From: a virus
DNA: 61,472 nt
Strand: one strand, 5' to 3'
Virus record (IMG/VR): IMGVR_UViG_3300046616_000596
Span: 1 to 61,472 of that record
Part shown: positions 37,605-46,462 of the stretch, piece after piece
How the letters are laid out: each line of letters starts with the position of its first letter
Position numbering within the stretch: position 1 is the first letter of the stretch
Program-made: the position numbers and the translations under genes
The notes under the pieces: generated by a model
The model's database searches: none
What the model was told of the DNA's origin: nothing
The model's input: only the letters and a program-made list of their open reading frames with translations

Positions 37605-38831
37605 ATGGCTGACAAAGACGCAGTTCAAGAAGTAATGGAAGCGTTCACGGAGTTCAAGAAAACGAACGACGCGAACCTGCAGAAGCAAAGCGCTGCGCTG
37701 GACGAAAAGCTCGACAAGATCAACAAGGTCTTCGACAAGTACGAGCCGATGAACCAGCAACTCGCGCTGATCGACAAGCAAAACAAGGCTATGCAGGAGC
37801 AACTGGACAGCATCGAGAAGATCGCCAATCGCGCCGGCCTTGGCGGCGACGTCGATCCGCAAGCGAAGGCTGCGCAGGAATACATGGCAGCGTTCAATCG
37901 CGCGATGCGCCGCCAGGCGGGCGACCGGGATCCTGCCGATATGCAGATCATTAAGGATCGCTCGGCAGCACTGGTCAAGGGCGACGACGCTAGCGCCGGC
38001 TACCTGCTGGCGCCTCCGGAAATGCAGAAAGAGATCATCAAGAACATTATTGAGATGACCCCGATCCGATCCCTGGCAACCGTCCGCAGCATTGGTGTTG
38101 GCAGCCTGAAGATGCCACGTAAGACCGGCAACGGCTCGGCTTCGCGTGTCGGCGAAGTCGCGCCGCGCACCAATACTGGCGATCCTGCCTACGGCATGCT
38201 GGAATTCCTGGCGCCGGAAATGTTCGCTCGCATCGAAGTCTCGCAGCAGATGCTGGAAGATTCGGACTACGACCTGCTGGCCGAACTGCGCGAAGATGCA
38301 GCCGAGCAGTTCTCGGTGCGCGAAGGCGTCGAATCGGTCAGCGGTACCGGTGGTTCGAACCAGATGGAAGGCATCCTGACCAATGCCGACATCGGCTTCA
38401 CCGTCAGTGGCGCGGCCTCGACGCTGACTGCCGACGGCCTGCTGACGCTGTATCACGATCTCAAGACCGCGTATGCCCGCAACGCAATGTGGGGCCTGAA
38501 CCGCAATACGCTGGGCCAGGTCCGCAAGCTGAAAGACACCACCAACCAGTATCTGTGGGCGCCAGGTATCGCCAACGGCGTCCCAAACACCATCCTGGGC
38601 GGCTCCTACGCCGAGATGGCTGATATGCCAAACGTGGCGGCTAACTCGTTCCCGATTGTCTTCGCTGACTTCAAGAAGCTGTACGTGATCGTGGACCGCG
38701 TGAATGTCTCGCTGCAGGCCGACTACACCACTGGCGCGGATAACGGCGTGGTGGTGTTCCGTGCCCGTCGCCGTGTTGGTGGTGGCGTACGTCAGGCGGA
38801 AGCTGGCCGCAAGCTGAAGATCTCGACCTAA
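37605..38831 (+). CDS. Major capsid protein, HK97 fold, 408 aa
   Basis: An N-terminal coiled-coil delta domain (ALDEKLDKINKVFDKYEPMN) of ~100 residues is followed by the HK97 capsid core (GYLLAPPEMQKEIIKNIIEM, PRKTGNGSASRVGE, FARIEVSQQMLEDSDYDLLA). The delta domain would be removed by the protease upstream. The end (GRKLKIST) is complete. Confidence 0.95.
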   Translation: MADKDAVQEVMEAFTEFKKTNDANLQKQSAALDEKLDKINKVFDKYEPMNQQLALIDKQNKAMQEQLDSIEKIANRAGLGGDVDPQAKAAQEYMAAFNRAMRRQAGDRDPADMQIIKDRSAALVKGDDASAGYLLAPPEMQKEIIKNIIEMTPIRSLATVRSIGVGSLKMPRKTGNGSASRVGEVAPRTNTGDPAYGMLEFLAPEMFARIEVSQQMLEDSDYDLLAELREDAAEQFSVREGVESVSGTGGSNQMEGILTNADIGFTVSGAASTLTADGLLTLYHDLKTAYARNAMWGLNRNTLGQVRKLKDTTNQYLWAPGIANGVPNTILGGSYAEMADMPNVAANSFPIVFADFKKLYVIVDRVNVSLQADYTTGADNGVVVFRARRRVGGGVRQAEAGRKLKIST

Positions 38832-38846
38832 TCAGTCGCCGCCAAT

Positions 38847-38862
38847 CCCCGCTCTGGCGGGG
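38847..38862 (+). other. Hairpin between capsid and next gene
   Basis: CCCCGC and GCGGGG form a 6-bp stem with a 4-base loop in the 59-base gap, without a T run. It may slow transcription or stabilise capsid mRNA. Confidence 0.45.
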
Positions 38863-38890
38863 AACTTCCATCAAATTCTAGGAGATCCAC

Positions 38891-39283
38891 ATGCGTGACC
38901 TGAAATCCAGCTTTAAACCGGTGCAGTCGCTTTTGCCAATCAATCGAAACGCTGCTGCCAACGGCTCGGGTGTCGATACACTCGGCTTCAACTCCGCGTG
39001 CGTCGTGTTTTCGACCGGCGCCATCGGCGGCACCGCCACCCCGACCTTCACGTTCGAAGTGCAGGAAAGCTCCGATAACGTGAGCTTCACCGCTGTTGCT
39101 GATGCGGATATCCGCGGCGTGGAACCTGTGGTGACCGCAGCAAACCAGGTCGCCACTGTCGGATACATCGGCAACAAGCGGTATATCCGCGCCATTCTGA
39201 AGACCGTTGCGGGCACCTCCCCGACCCTCGACTGCGCCGCGGTCATCCTCCTGGGCCACCCAACCAACGCGCCTGCGGTCTAA
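38891..39283 (+). CDS. Hypothetical head protein, 130 aa
   Basis: The protein is beta-rich (CVVFSTGAIGGTATPTFTFE, VQESSDNVSFTAVADADIRG) and lies directly after the capsid, where decoration or head-stabilising proteins are usually coded. A GGAGATCCAC ribosome site is good. I do not recognise a family. Confidence 0.65.
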   Translation: MRDLKSSFKPVQSLLPINRNAAANGSGVDTLGFNSACVVFSTGAIGGTATPTFTFEVQESSDNVSFTAVADADIRGVEPVVTAANQVATVGYIGNKRYIRAILKTVAGTSPTLDCAAVILLGHPTNAPAV

Positions 39284-39289
39284 CCGCTC

Positions 39290-39307
39290 GGGCGGCTCAG
39301 GCCGCCC
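39290..39307 (+). other. Hairpin downstream of head protein gene
   Basis: GGGCGGC-TCAG-GCCGCCC forms a perfect 7-bp stem followed by ATTCTC, so it is a weak terminator or processing site before the 145-aa gene. Confidence 0.5.
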
Positions 39308-39328
39308 ATTCTCATGAAAGGGTAAACC

Positions 39329-39766
39329 ATGCATATTCGCATGACAAAGACGGAAACCGGCTCGGTGGATGGTATCGCCGTAAGTCAGTACGCGGAAGGC
39401 CAGGAGTATCACTTGACGAATACAGATGGCGAGCGAGAGCTAGCCCGCGCGTTCGTAGCCGCAGGCTCTGCGACAGACCTGTCCGATGGCTCTGAGCGCG
39501 AACCCAATAAAGCAGAGCTGTTGGCCGCCCGCGACGCCCTCATGGCTCGCGAGAGTGAGTTGGCTACTGAGGCCGCCCGCATCAACCAGGCCAGCACCGA
39601 CCTGGCGCTCGAAGCGGCCGCCGTCAAGGATGCTGCTGCCGCCAACACTGTCGAAGCCGGCCGGCTGACCGCTGAGCGCGCCCAACTGGAGGTCGACAAA
39701 GCCGCGTTTGAGGCTTCGAAGTCGGCGTCGGTCGAGGTTCCCGCTAAACCCGGTAAGAAGCAATAA
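39329..39766 (+). CDS. Hypothetical head-region protein, 145 aa
   Basis: The N-terminal ~50 residues are beta-like (MHIRMTKTETGSVDGIAVSQ); the C-terminal two thirds are an Ala/Glu-rich coiled coil (ARDALMARESELATEAARIN) with a basic end. Position suggests a head accessory protein. Not assigned to a family. Confidence 0.6.
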   Translation: MHIRMTKTETGSVDGIAVSQYAEGQEYHLTNTDGERELARAFVAAGSATDLSDGSEREPNKAELLAARDALMARESELATEAARINQASTDLALEAAAVKDAAAANTVEAGRLTAERAQLEVDKAAFEASKSASVEVPAKPGKKQ

Positions 39767-39819
39767 CCCACCCGCCGTCCTGGTGCCGGGCACTGCCCAC
39801 CATCCAATAAGAGGTATCC

Positions 39820-40392
39820 ATGCAACAAGACAAGTGCAACGCACAGGAGTCGTCCTGCGCGTCGATCGGTCACGACTGTGACCAGGGCGATTCCCTGTTG
39901 GCGCGCGGCGTCTTCCACGCAGTGTTGCGTGATGCCGAAGGTAATGTGCTCTGGGAAGACACGTACAAAAACACGGTCGTCACCCAAGGCAAAAACTACC
40001 TGCTGGACAACGGCCTGGCTGGTTCCGCTTACACCGCCGCCTTCTATATGGGACTGATCTCGTCCACGAGTTACAGCACCATCGTGGCCGGTGACACGGC
40101 GGCATCTCACGCGGGCTGGCTGGAGGCGGGCGGCACGAATGCGCCTACCTACTCCAACGCCAATCGCCTGACCGCCGCGTGGTCAGCCGCATCGGGCGGC
40201 AGCAAAGCTCTGTCTGCGGGCCTGACCTTCACGTTCAACGGCTCCGGCACAGTAAAGGGCAGCGCGTTCTGGACCAACAACACCAAAGACGGCACCTCAG
40301 GAACGCTTTTGAGCGCCGGCCTGTTCTCTGGCGGCGATCAGCCTGTTGTCTCGGGCAACACGCTGACCATCACCTACACCCTGAGCCTGTAA
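39820..40392 (+). CDS. Hypothetical virion protein, 190 aa
   Basis: A Cys-containing start ([20 protein letters not shown]) is followed by a beta-rich domain ([40 protein letters not shown]). It looks like a small head or fibre decoration protein of the type found in Burkholderia phages. A function is not shown. Confidence 0.6.
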   Translation: MQQDKCNAQESSCASIGHDCDQGDSLLARGVFHAVLRDAEGNVLWEDTYKNTVVTQGKNYLLDNGLAGSAYTAAFYMGLISSTSYSTIVAGDTAASHAGWLEAGGTNAPTYSNANRLTAAWSAASGGSKALSAGLTFTFNGSGTVKGSAFWTNNTKDGTSGTLLSAGLFSGGDQPVVSGNTLTITYTLSL

Positions 40393-40401
40393 GGAGCATC
40401 C

Positions 40402-40596
40402 ATGCCAATCGCACATAAGATCGGCGCCAAGGTGCGCCAGGTTGTCAAACCGATCCAGGGTGAAGTCGCGAACGCCGCAATCATCGACGGGGAAGTGCAA
40501 TTCGAAGTCAGCTATACCGGTGACGACGGCGAGCAGCATTCGCGCTTCTTCAAGGAAGACGAGATCGAGGCTGCCGGCGAGGCTGAGCAAGCATGA
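40402..40596 (+). CDS. Hypothetical protein, 64 aa
   Basis: The 64-aa protein (MPIAHKIGAKVRQVVKPIQG, FEVSYTGDDGEQHSRFFKED) is beta-like with an acidic tail. AAGGAGCATCC lies upstream. It is coupled to the next gene by ATGA. Head region, role unknown. Confidence 0.6.
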   Translation: MPIAHKIGAKVRQVVKPIQGEVANAAIIDGEVQFEVSYTGDDGEQHSRFFKEDEIEAAGEAEQA

Positions 40597-41063
40597 ACCA
40601 GCTTCAGCAAGCCGCGCTCGAAGGCCTGGTGGATCGGGCGCTGACGGCCGACGAGATTGTGGCCATCGACCCGCTACTCGCGCCAGACAACCGCAACGAC
40701 GTGGCGATCGCCGAGATCCTGTCGGCTGGACGGGCCAGGCTCGGTGCGCTGCGTAAAACCACGTTCCAAACGTGGGCTGCACACACGGGCGTGCGCGCGT
40801 CCATCGAAGACCACGCGCATAACGACGTCTCGCCCCTGCAGTCCATCGCACTGACGCTGCGCGACTTCCTGTGGTCGGACACGAGCGTGATCTATTTCGA
40901 TGTCCAGGAAAACGTGGACATGCTGCAAGCCTGGGTGAGTGCCAACGCCATTACGCAGGAACAAGCCAATGACCTGCTTGCGAAGGCGAGTTCGCCCGAT
41001 CCAATCCACTACAACGCCGTCTCTGACGCCCTGAACATTGCAGAGGGGAGGGCTACCCTATGA
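40593..41063 (+). CDS. Hypothetical protein, 156 aa
   Basis: The protein is helical (ADEIVAIDPLLAPDNRNDVA, LQAWVSANAITQEQANDLLA) and overlaps neighbours by ATGA. It lies within the cassette between the capsid and connector genes. I do not recognise a family. Confidence 0.6.
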   Translation: MNQLQQAALEGLVDRALTADEIVAIDPLLAPDNRNDVAIAEILSAGRARLGALRKTTFQTWAAHTGVRASIEDHAHNDVSPLQSIALTLRDFLWSDTSVIYFDVQENVDMLQAWVSANAITQEQANDLLAKASSPDPIHYNAVSDALNIAEGRATL

Positions 41064-41500
41064 GCGGCGAAACCGTCATCGTCTACGGCACCACCGTAAC
41101 AGCGGAAGCCAATGGTGCATCGATCGCAAACAACGCCATTGGTACGGCTGACGATGCCACTTATGACCCTATCGCGACTGCTGGTGGATACCCGTTTGCC
41201 GACATCGTTCTGGGCCTGACGTTTGGTACGGCGCCTACCGAAGGCACTCAAGTGGCGGTGTACGCCCAGCTGCTCGACGTGGACGGCACGGCAGACAACG
41301 ATGTGCCGGAAACCACGCGCCCAGGGCGCCTGCTGGGCGTGGTGATCGTCAACAACGTGACCACGCTGCAAACCCTGGTGATCGAGGAGGTGCGCATGCC
41401 TTCGAAGTGCCAGCTGTACCTGCACAACATCGGTACCGGGCAATCCATTTCCTCCGGCTGGACGGCCAAGATCAAGCCTCTCACGTACAAGGTGCAGTAA
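41060..41500 (+). CDS. Hypothetical virion protein, 146 aa
   Basis: The protein is beta-rich (VIVYGTTVTAEANGASIANN, FADIVLGLTFGTAPTEGTQV, CQLYLHNIGTGQSISSGWTA). It resembles small structural phage proteins that sit next to repeat proteins. Its exact role is unknown. Confidence 0.6.
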   Translation: MSGETVIVYGTTVTAEANGASIANNAIGTADDATYDPIATAGGYPFADIVLGLTFGTAPTEGTQVAVYAQLLDVDGTADNDVPETTRPGRLLGVVIVNNVTTLQTLVIEEVRMPSKCQLYLHNIGTGQSISSGWTAKIKPLTYKVQ

Positions 41501-41503
41501 GCC

Positions 41504-43093
41504 ATGGCTGGCGTAGTCGTACCACGCCGACGGAAGAGGTTTCCGCAAGGCGGCAATCTTCAGGTTGACGCGAAACTTGCGGCGACGCTCGGCATGGTCT
41601 GGCTGTCTGGCTCGTACGCGACAGCCGCCGGCTCGAATGGCTACCTACTGGACGTGATCACCGGCCGCAAAGCTGCCAATTTTGACGCATTCAATTACTT
41701 CGCTCGCGCCGTCCACACTCTCGGCGTTATAAATACCCGCGTCATCGTTTCAAGTGACAGTGGCGTAAGGTACGACGGTCCCGTAGCGCTGCTGCACGGA
41801 GTCACAGAGTTCACTCTGGTCTCCACGTTCATTTTCCGCGTAGGCGCGACCTCCGCGCAGTGGTTGAATTTCCGAGTCGACAACCAGCACACCCTAGACG
41901 TCATTAGCCAGACATCCAGCACCCTGACGTTCGGATGCGATTGGGCTGGGGCATGGAACGGTGCAACGACCCAAACGCTGTCCGGCCTGAAAGATGGCGA
42001 TGTCGTCACCATCTGCGCGGTAGTCAACCAGGCGGGTGCGCGGTTCTTCGCCAACGGGCGATTCATCGGCACGAAGAGCGGTACCGGCTTCACAGTGTCC
42101 ACGGCGTCGGACTCGACGGCAATCGTGAACATGATCCGCACGGACTACGTGCAGGGCATGGCGAGCAAAAAGGCGTTGCCGGACGCAGTGGCAATGGCGA
42201 TAACGGCCGATCCGACCCTGATCTTTCGCGAGCAGGCGATGTGGATTGCGGGTGCTTCGAGTGTAACCGCCTACAACGCAGCGGTCACCGAAAGCGCAAG
42301 TGCATCAGATTCGTGTAGCGCGGTACTGAATGCCGTTGCCGCGATGGTGGAGGCGGCAACCTCAAGTGACGTTCAGACGGCGGCACTCAGTGCATCTGCG
42401 AACGTCAGCGAAAGCTCGGCGGCGACCGATGCCGCCACAGCATCAGCTCAGATGTCAGCTCAGGTGAGTGAATCCGTAACCGTTTCGGATGCTATGGCGG
42501 CGACCAAGCAAGCCACTGCATCGGTAAGTGAAGCAGTGGCTGCATCTGATGCTGCAAGCGCAGTCGCCACAATGACCACGAGCAATAGCGACACCCTCAC
42601 AGCGACTGATGTTACGGCGCCGTCTGGGACGCTGAATGCAGCCGTGGTGGAGGGTGTCGCGGCCAGTGACACATCGAGCGCTGCACTCGCCGCCACCGCG
42701 AGCGTTGTCGAATCGGTGAGTGCGGCAGATGTCCGCGCCGCAGCAGCCGCGTTCATTGCCGCACAGCTGGAAACCGTCACAGCTTCAGATTTAACTGATA
42801 CCTCCGGCGCCAGCTTGTCGGCGAGCCTCAGCGACTCGATCAGTCCTTCCGACAGCCAGAGTGCCTTTATGGCCGCGATAGCCGCTTGCCTGGAGCAGGT
42901 CACGGCAAGCGACACCATTTCATGTTTCATGTCCGCCGCGGCTTCAGTGATCGAGGCGGGCTCAGCGATCGACGTATGCGCAGCAACAGGCGGTAGCGGG
43001 TCGTTTGCGAGGGCGCCAGCCGGAAATGGCTATTCACCGCGGCGCGACGAGCGATGCGTGAGGCCCGCAGCAATCCAAAGGAATAACCGATGA
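41504..43093 (+). CDS. LamG-like protein with tandem 20-aa repeats, 529 aa
   Basis: Residues ~1-245 look like a concanavalin/LamG-type beta sandwich. About 12 repeats follow in residues ~260-500, each near 20 aa, with the core V-S-E-S-x-x-x-S-D-x-x-x-A (e.g. VSESVTVSDAMAATKQATAS). The C-terminus is basic and disordered. Such proteins are thought to extend from the virion. It sits between head and connector genes, so it may be a head fibre. Confidence 0.7.
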   Translation: MAGVVVPRRRKRFPQGGNLQVDAKLAATLGMVWLSGSYATAAGSNGYLLDVITGRKAANFDAFNYFARAVHTLGVINTRVIVSSDSGVRYDGPVALLHGVTEFTLVSTFIFRVGATSAQWLNFRVDNQHTLDVISQTSSTLTFGCDWAGAWNGATTQTLSGLKDGDVVTICAVVNQAGARFFANGRFIGTKSGTGFTVSTASDSTAIVNMIRTDYVQGMASKKALPDAVAMAITADPTLIFREQAMWIAGASSVTAYNAAVTESASASDSCSAVLNAVAAMVEAATSSDVQTAALSASANVSESSAATDAATASAQMSAQVSESVTVSDAMAATKQATASVSEAVAASDAASAVATMTTSNSDTLTATDVTAPSGTLNAAVVEGVAASDTSSAALAATASVVESVSAADVRAAAAAFIAAQLETVTASDLTDTSGASLSASLSDSISPSDSQSAFMAAIAACLEQVTASDTISCFMSAAASVIEAGSAIDVCAATGGSGSFARAPAGNGYSPRRDERCVRPAAIQRNNR

Positions 43094-43650
43094 CAGTTCG
43101 ACTTGTAACGCCGCCGGCAGCGTTGGCGCTCTCGCTCGCGTCCGCAAAGGCGGCGCTGCGCATTGATGGCAGCGACCAGGACGAATTAGTCTCTTCGTGG
43201 GTGGCCGGCATCGTTTCGTACGCGGAACATATTACCGGCCGATCATTCGTCAATCAGGGATGGCGTGTCACGCTGGATGCGTTCCCTGATGCGATTGAGC
43301 TGCCGCGCCCGCCAGTGATCCAGGTGGCATCGGTTCAATTCCTCGACTCGAACGACGCACTGCAAACGCTCAGCCCGGCGGATTACGTCTCGGACATAGC
43401 CAGTGAGCCTGGGTATGTAGTGCCGGCGCGCGGCAAATCGTGGCCGGCGACTTACGACGAGATAAACGCCGTGACCGTGGAATGCACCTGCGGCTACGGG
43501 GCGAACGAATCCGCCGTCCCGGCTGGAATCAAACTGTACATTCTGGCGAAGCTGCGCGAGCAATTTGACCCTGCCATTCACGCTGATCGCGGCGCGGTGC
43601 AGAGCAGCTTCCTTGACTCGCTGCTGGATCCATTCAAGGTGTACGCATGA
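43090..43650 (+). CDS. Head-tail connector, phiE125 gp8-like, 186 aa
   Basis: The protein matches the phiE125 gp8/head-tail connector family (LVTPPAALALSLASAKAALR, PPVIQVASVQFLDSNDALQT, CGYGANESAVPAGIKLYILA). It forms the ring below the portal. It overlaps the repeat gene by ATGA. Confidence 0.88.
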   Translation: MTVRLVTPPAALALSLASAKAALRIDGSDQDELVSSWVAGIVSYAEHITGRSFVNQGWRVTLDAFPDAIELPRPPVIQVASVQFLDSNDALQTLSPADYVSDIASEPGYVVPARGKSWPATYDEINAVTVECTCGYGANESAVPAGIKLYILAKLREQFDPAIHADRGAVQSSFLDSLLDPFKVYA

Positions 43651-43967
43651 CCTTCGCTAGCACGCTGAAGCACAAAGTCTCGATCCAATCGAAGACGGCC
43701 GACAGCGACGCGGAAGGCCAGGCGGTTGAGAATTGGGCGGAGATCGCCGCGCCGTATGCGGACATTCGGCACTTGTCCGGACTGGAAACCGTCAAGGGTG
43801 GCGCGGTAACTTCGGCCGTCAAGGTATCTATCCGCATCCGCTACCGCCCTGGGCTGGATGCCGGTATGCGCGTCGTGCACGGTACTGATGTCTACAACAT
43901 ACAGGCAGTCCTCCCAGACAAGGTGCGCTGGGTCTATGTAGATCTGGCCTGCGAGGTGGTGAAGTGA
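43647..43967 (+). CDS. Head closure / head-tail adaptor, 106 aa
   Basis: The protein has the SPP1 gp16/HK97-type head closure pattern (FASTLKHKVSIQSKTADSDA, IRHLSGLETVKGG, VVHGTDVYNIQAVLPD). It seals the DNA-filled head and joins the tail. It is coupled to both neighbours. Confidence 0.88.
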   Translation: MTFASTLKHKVSIQSKTADSDAEGQAVENWAEIAAPYADIRHLSGLETVKGGAVTSAVKVSIRIRYRPGLDAGMRVVHGTDVYNIQAVLPDKVRWVYVDLACEVVK

Positions 43968-44503
43968 CCAAGGCCCGGATGCTGCGTGTGGACCTGGGCG
44001 GTCTGAACTCGTATCTGGATGAGTTGGGGGATGCCGCAGAAGAGGGTGCCCGCCCAGCGGCCCAGGCGGCTGCACAAGTGCTTTACGACGATGTGATGCA
44101 AAACGTGTCGTCCATTGGACGCACGACCGGCAATCTCGCCAACGCGATCTATCAGGCGTATTCCTCCGCGAACAGCGGCCCGGGTTACGCAACCTATCAC
44201 GTCAGCTGGAACGCAAAGAAGGCACCTCACGCAATTCTCGTGGAATTCGGCCACATGCAGCGCTACAAGTCGTATGTCGGGAAGGATGGCAACTGGTACA
44301 CCGCGGTTCGACAGGAAATGCGAGGTAAGCCGAAACCGAAGCGAGGGGCCTCGCAGAGCGTCAAGGATGCGTATTACGTCCCGCTCCCGGCGCCAAAACA
44401 GGTGGCGGCGAAACCATTCATCCGGCCAGCGATGTCGAAAGCGGAAGCTGCCTATGACGCAGCCGAAAAGGTGTTGCTCGATTACGTAATCCGGCCATCG
44501 TAG
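43964..44503 (+). CDS. HK97 gp10-like tail component, 179 aa
   Basis: The protein is like HK97 gp10 (LNSYLDELGDAAEEGARPAA, KKAPHAILVEFGHMQRYKSY, KPFIRPAMSKAEAAYDA). It takes part in head-tail joining or tail completion. The length is slightly more than usual because of an insertion rich in Lys/Pro near 125. Confidence 0.88.
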   Translation: MTKARMLRVDLGGLNSYLDELGDAAEEGARPAAQAAAQVLYDDVMQNVSSIGRTTGNLANAIYQAYSSANSGPGYATYHVSWNAKKAPHAILVEFGHMQRYKSYVGKDGNWYTAVRQEMRGKPKPKRGASQSVKDAYYVPLPAPKQVAAKPFIRPAMSKAEAAYDAAEKVLLDYVIRPS

Positions 44504-44515
44504 GCAGAGGCGCCC

Positions 44516-44875
44516 ATGACCCTGGAAGCAAAACTGACCGCCGTCTTGAAGGCGGTGTGCCCGCACGCGTTCACAGACTTCGCCCCGAACGGAACGCCCC
44601 GCCCGTGCATCACGTTCCAGCAGATCGGAGGGCAGGTCATCCCCGTGCTCGGTAAGGAAGTTCCATCGGTGGAGAACGCCGAAATGCAGATCAATGTCTG
44701 GTCGGACACACGGACGGAGGCGAAAGCCCTCATCAAGCAGATTGAATCAGCACTAATCCTTGCTGCAACCGTGCAGGCGAAACCGCTCGCCGCGCCGGCG
44801 TCGGACTTCGATTCGGACATCCCGGTCTATTGCAGTAGGCAGGACTTTTCAATCTGGTGCGATAGAGACACCTAA
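44516..44875 (+). CDS. DUF3168 tail completion protein, 119 aa
   Basis: The product (EAKLTAVLKAVCPHAFTDFA, CITFQQIGGQVIPVLGKEVP) fits DUF3168/gpU-like tail terminator proteins, which cap the tail tube. It ends at a pair of terminators. Confidence 0.85.
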   Translation: MTLEAKLTAVLKAVCPHAFTDFAPNGTPRPCITFQQIGGQVIPVLGKEVPSVENAEMQINVWSDTRTEAKALIKQIESALILAATVQAKPLAAPASDFDSDIPVYCSRQDFSIWCDRDT

Positions 44876-44881
44876 ATTTTG

Positions 44882-44952
44882 GCCCGCGTTGGCGGGCTTT
44901 TCTTCTGCCCGTAGAGGGCGCCACCAAGCCGCAGAGATGCGGCTTTTTTTTC
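44882..44952 (+). terminator. Two tandem terminators inside the tail operon
   Basis: GCCCGC-GTTG-GCGGGC with TTTTCTT (44882-44903) and AAGCCGC-AGAGAT-GCGGCTT with eight T (44926-44952) stand between two essential tail genes. Late transcripts must pass them. They may set the ratio of downstream proteins or be silenced by antitermination. Confidence 0.85.
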
Positions 44953-44971
44953 GTCCGCAGAAAGGGCAATC

Positions 44972-45613
44972 ATGGGTTACTTTTTCCCTGAAGGAAGTTC
45001 GCAACAGTTTTCTCAAACCTTCGCATCCGCGAAGACCATCAGCGCGATCACGAATGCGAATCCGGCCGTAGCTACTTCGACAGCGCACGGCTACGCATCG
45101 AACGATGAAATCCTCCTGACGTCCGGCTGGGAAGATGCTTCCGAGACGGTGTGGAAGATCACCGTCATCGATGCAAACTCGTTCTCGATCAACGGCCTGG
45201 ATTCCACCAACACCGCCTTCTTTGCGGCAGGTGCCGGCGTCGGCACGGCGCAGAAGGTCACTGCCTGGACTGCGATGCCGCAGGTGCTGTCTATCTCCGG
45301 CTCCGGTGGTGATGCGAAGTTCACCGACGTGGCACCGCTGGCCAAGCGTAACGCGCTGAAGATCCCAACCGGCTTCAACGCGACCACTCTGAGCCTGACC
45401 CTGGGCCATGACGCGTCCAACGCGAACTACCAAACCATGCTGGGTATCTCCCGCTCGCTGTCGAAGACCGCCTTCAAGCAGTCGATCGTCGGTGGTGCGC
45501 TGACCTACGGCTACGGCTACATGAGCGTGTCCGAAATCCCAGTCCTGAATAGCGGCAACGTCAACACGGTAACCGCCGTGATGACTCTGACTGGCCGAGC
45601 CATCTCCTACTAA
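44972..45613 (+). CDS. Major tail tube protein, 213 aa
   Basis: The protein (FPEGSSQQFSQTFASAKTIS, NEILLTSGW-type Ig-like strands, KRNALKIPTGFNATTLSLTL) fits the tail tube of siphophages, at the usual place between completion protein and chaperone. A terminator pair precedes it. The region 45614-45709 has no gene. Confidence 0.88.
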   Translation: MGYFFPEGSSQQFSQTFASAKTISAITNANPAVATSTAHGYASNDEILLTSGWEDASETVWKITVIDANSFSINGLDSTNTAFFAAGAGVGTAQKVTAWTAMPQVLSISGSGGDAKFTDVAPLAKRNALKIPTGFNATTLSLTLGHDASNANYQTMLGISRSLSKTAFKQSIVGGALTYGYGYMSVSEIPVLNSGNVNTVTAVMTLTGRAISY

Positions 45614-45709
45614 CCGACGCAAGTCGATCCAGAGCACCGGCCAGCGGCTGTCGCCTTCGCGGGCGCATCCGTTGGCACGGGCATTTTTATCATCCCGCGA
45701 AAGAGAATC

Positions 45710-46144
45710 ATGGCAAAAATCATCCTCGGAAAACCACCGAAAACCATCAAGAAACCGCTGTCCTTCACCATGCTGGACGGCACTGTCGGCAGCATTGAAG
45801 TGCAGTTCACCTACCGCACGCGCAAGGAGTTCGGCGTCTTCGTTGACTCGATGCTCGACGTGATCAAGGCGGAAAGCGAAGCAGCGGTCGAGGCGGCAAA
45901 GACGAAGGTTGCCGAAGAGGCCGAAGCACCAACGATTGACTTTGGTGTCCGTGAGTCGGAGCTGAACGCCAAGAAGGCGCAGCGCCAGGCCGACTTCATT
46001 ATGGGCTCCGTCGAGGGCTGGAATCTGGACATTCCCTTCGACCGAGAGGCTGTCGAGCAGTTGATCGATGAGATGCCACTGGCTGCGACCACCATCATCC
46101 AGTCTTACCGCGAGGCGATGACGGAAGGACGTCTGGGAAACTAA
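45710..46144 (+). CDS. Tail assembly chaperone, G-like, 144 aa
   Basis: The protein (KIILGKPPKTIKKPLSFTML, EVQFTYRTRKEFGVFVDSML) is the short form of the lambda G-type tail chaperone that helps wind the tube around the tape measure. Its last codons are part of a GGGAAAC slippery site followed by TAA. Confidence 0.85.
   Translation: MAKIILGKPPKTIKKPLSFTMLDGTVGSIEVQFTYRTRKEFGVFVDSMLDVIKAESEAAVEAAKTKVAEEAEAPTIDFGVRESELNAKKAQRQADFIMGSVEGWNLDIPFDREAVEQLIDEMPLAATTIIQSYREAMTEGRLGN
46135..46141 (+). other. Programmed -1 frameshift site GGGAAAC
   Basis: In the zero frame this reads G-GGA-AAC-TAA; a -1 slip gives GGG-AAA-CTA-AGG and an open frame to 46458. It matches the X-XXY-YYZ rule and the known lambda G-GT site (GGGAAAG). 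A downstream GC-rich region (GGCGGCCGCCGCGGCG) may form a stimulating hairpin. Confidence 0.85.
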
Positions 46145-46458
46145 GGGCGGCCGCCGCGGCGTTCTATGGCGGCGGGGGAAAGGCTGAATTAAACCCCTTC
46201 CTTGCTGCGGTGGCCGCAGCACAAAAGCCTCAAGACACTGAGGTCTGGCCGGAAAACCATCCGGCCTTTCATCTCTTCGTCGCATTGCAGACGCAATGGA
46301 CGCCAGGACATAACGGGCCGATCGGCCTGAACTATCTCGTGCTGTTCCAAAAGTTGGACCGAATGAATCTCACCGCGTTTGAATACGACGAGTGGGAGGA
46401 AGACATTCGCGTCATGGAATTAGCCGCGCTGGAAGCATTGCAAGAGTCAAAAGGGTAG
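46141..46458 (+). CDS. Frameshift extension (GT-like), DUF1799-type domain
   Basis: The -1 frame adds LRAAAAAFYGGGGKAELNPF, then a domain with PENHPAFHLFVALQTQWTP and YDEWEEDIRVMELAALEAL, like DUF1799. The fusion with the upstream gene would be about 249 aa. The region has no good start of its own; GTG at 46210 is possible but less likely. Confidence 0.8.
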   Translation, partial: LRAAAAAFYGGGGKAELNPFLAAVAAAQKPQDTEVWPENHPAFHLFVALQTQWTPGHNGPIGLNYLVLFQKLDRMNLTAFEYDEWEEDIRVMELAALEALQESKG

Positions 46459-46462
46459 GTTT

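Noticed and set aside
37365-38456. 363-aa minus-strand frame across the capsid gene
   Set aside because: The capsid protein on the plus strand is certain, and the antisense frame has no start signal or known motif.
44849-46285. 478-aa minus-strand frame across the tail tube and chaperone genes
   Set aside because: It is antisense to well-recognised tail genes and rich in Arg/His/Gly as expected for a mirror of GC-rich codons.
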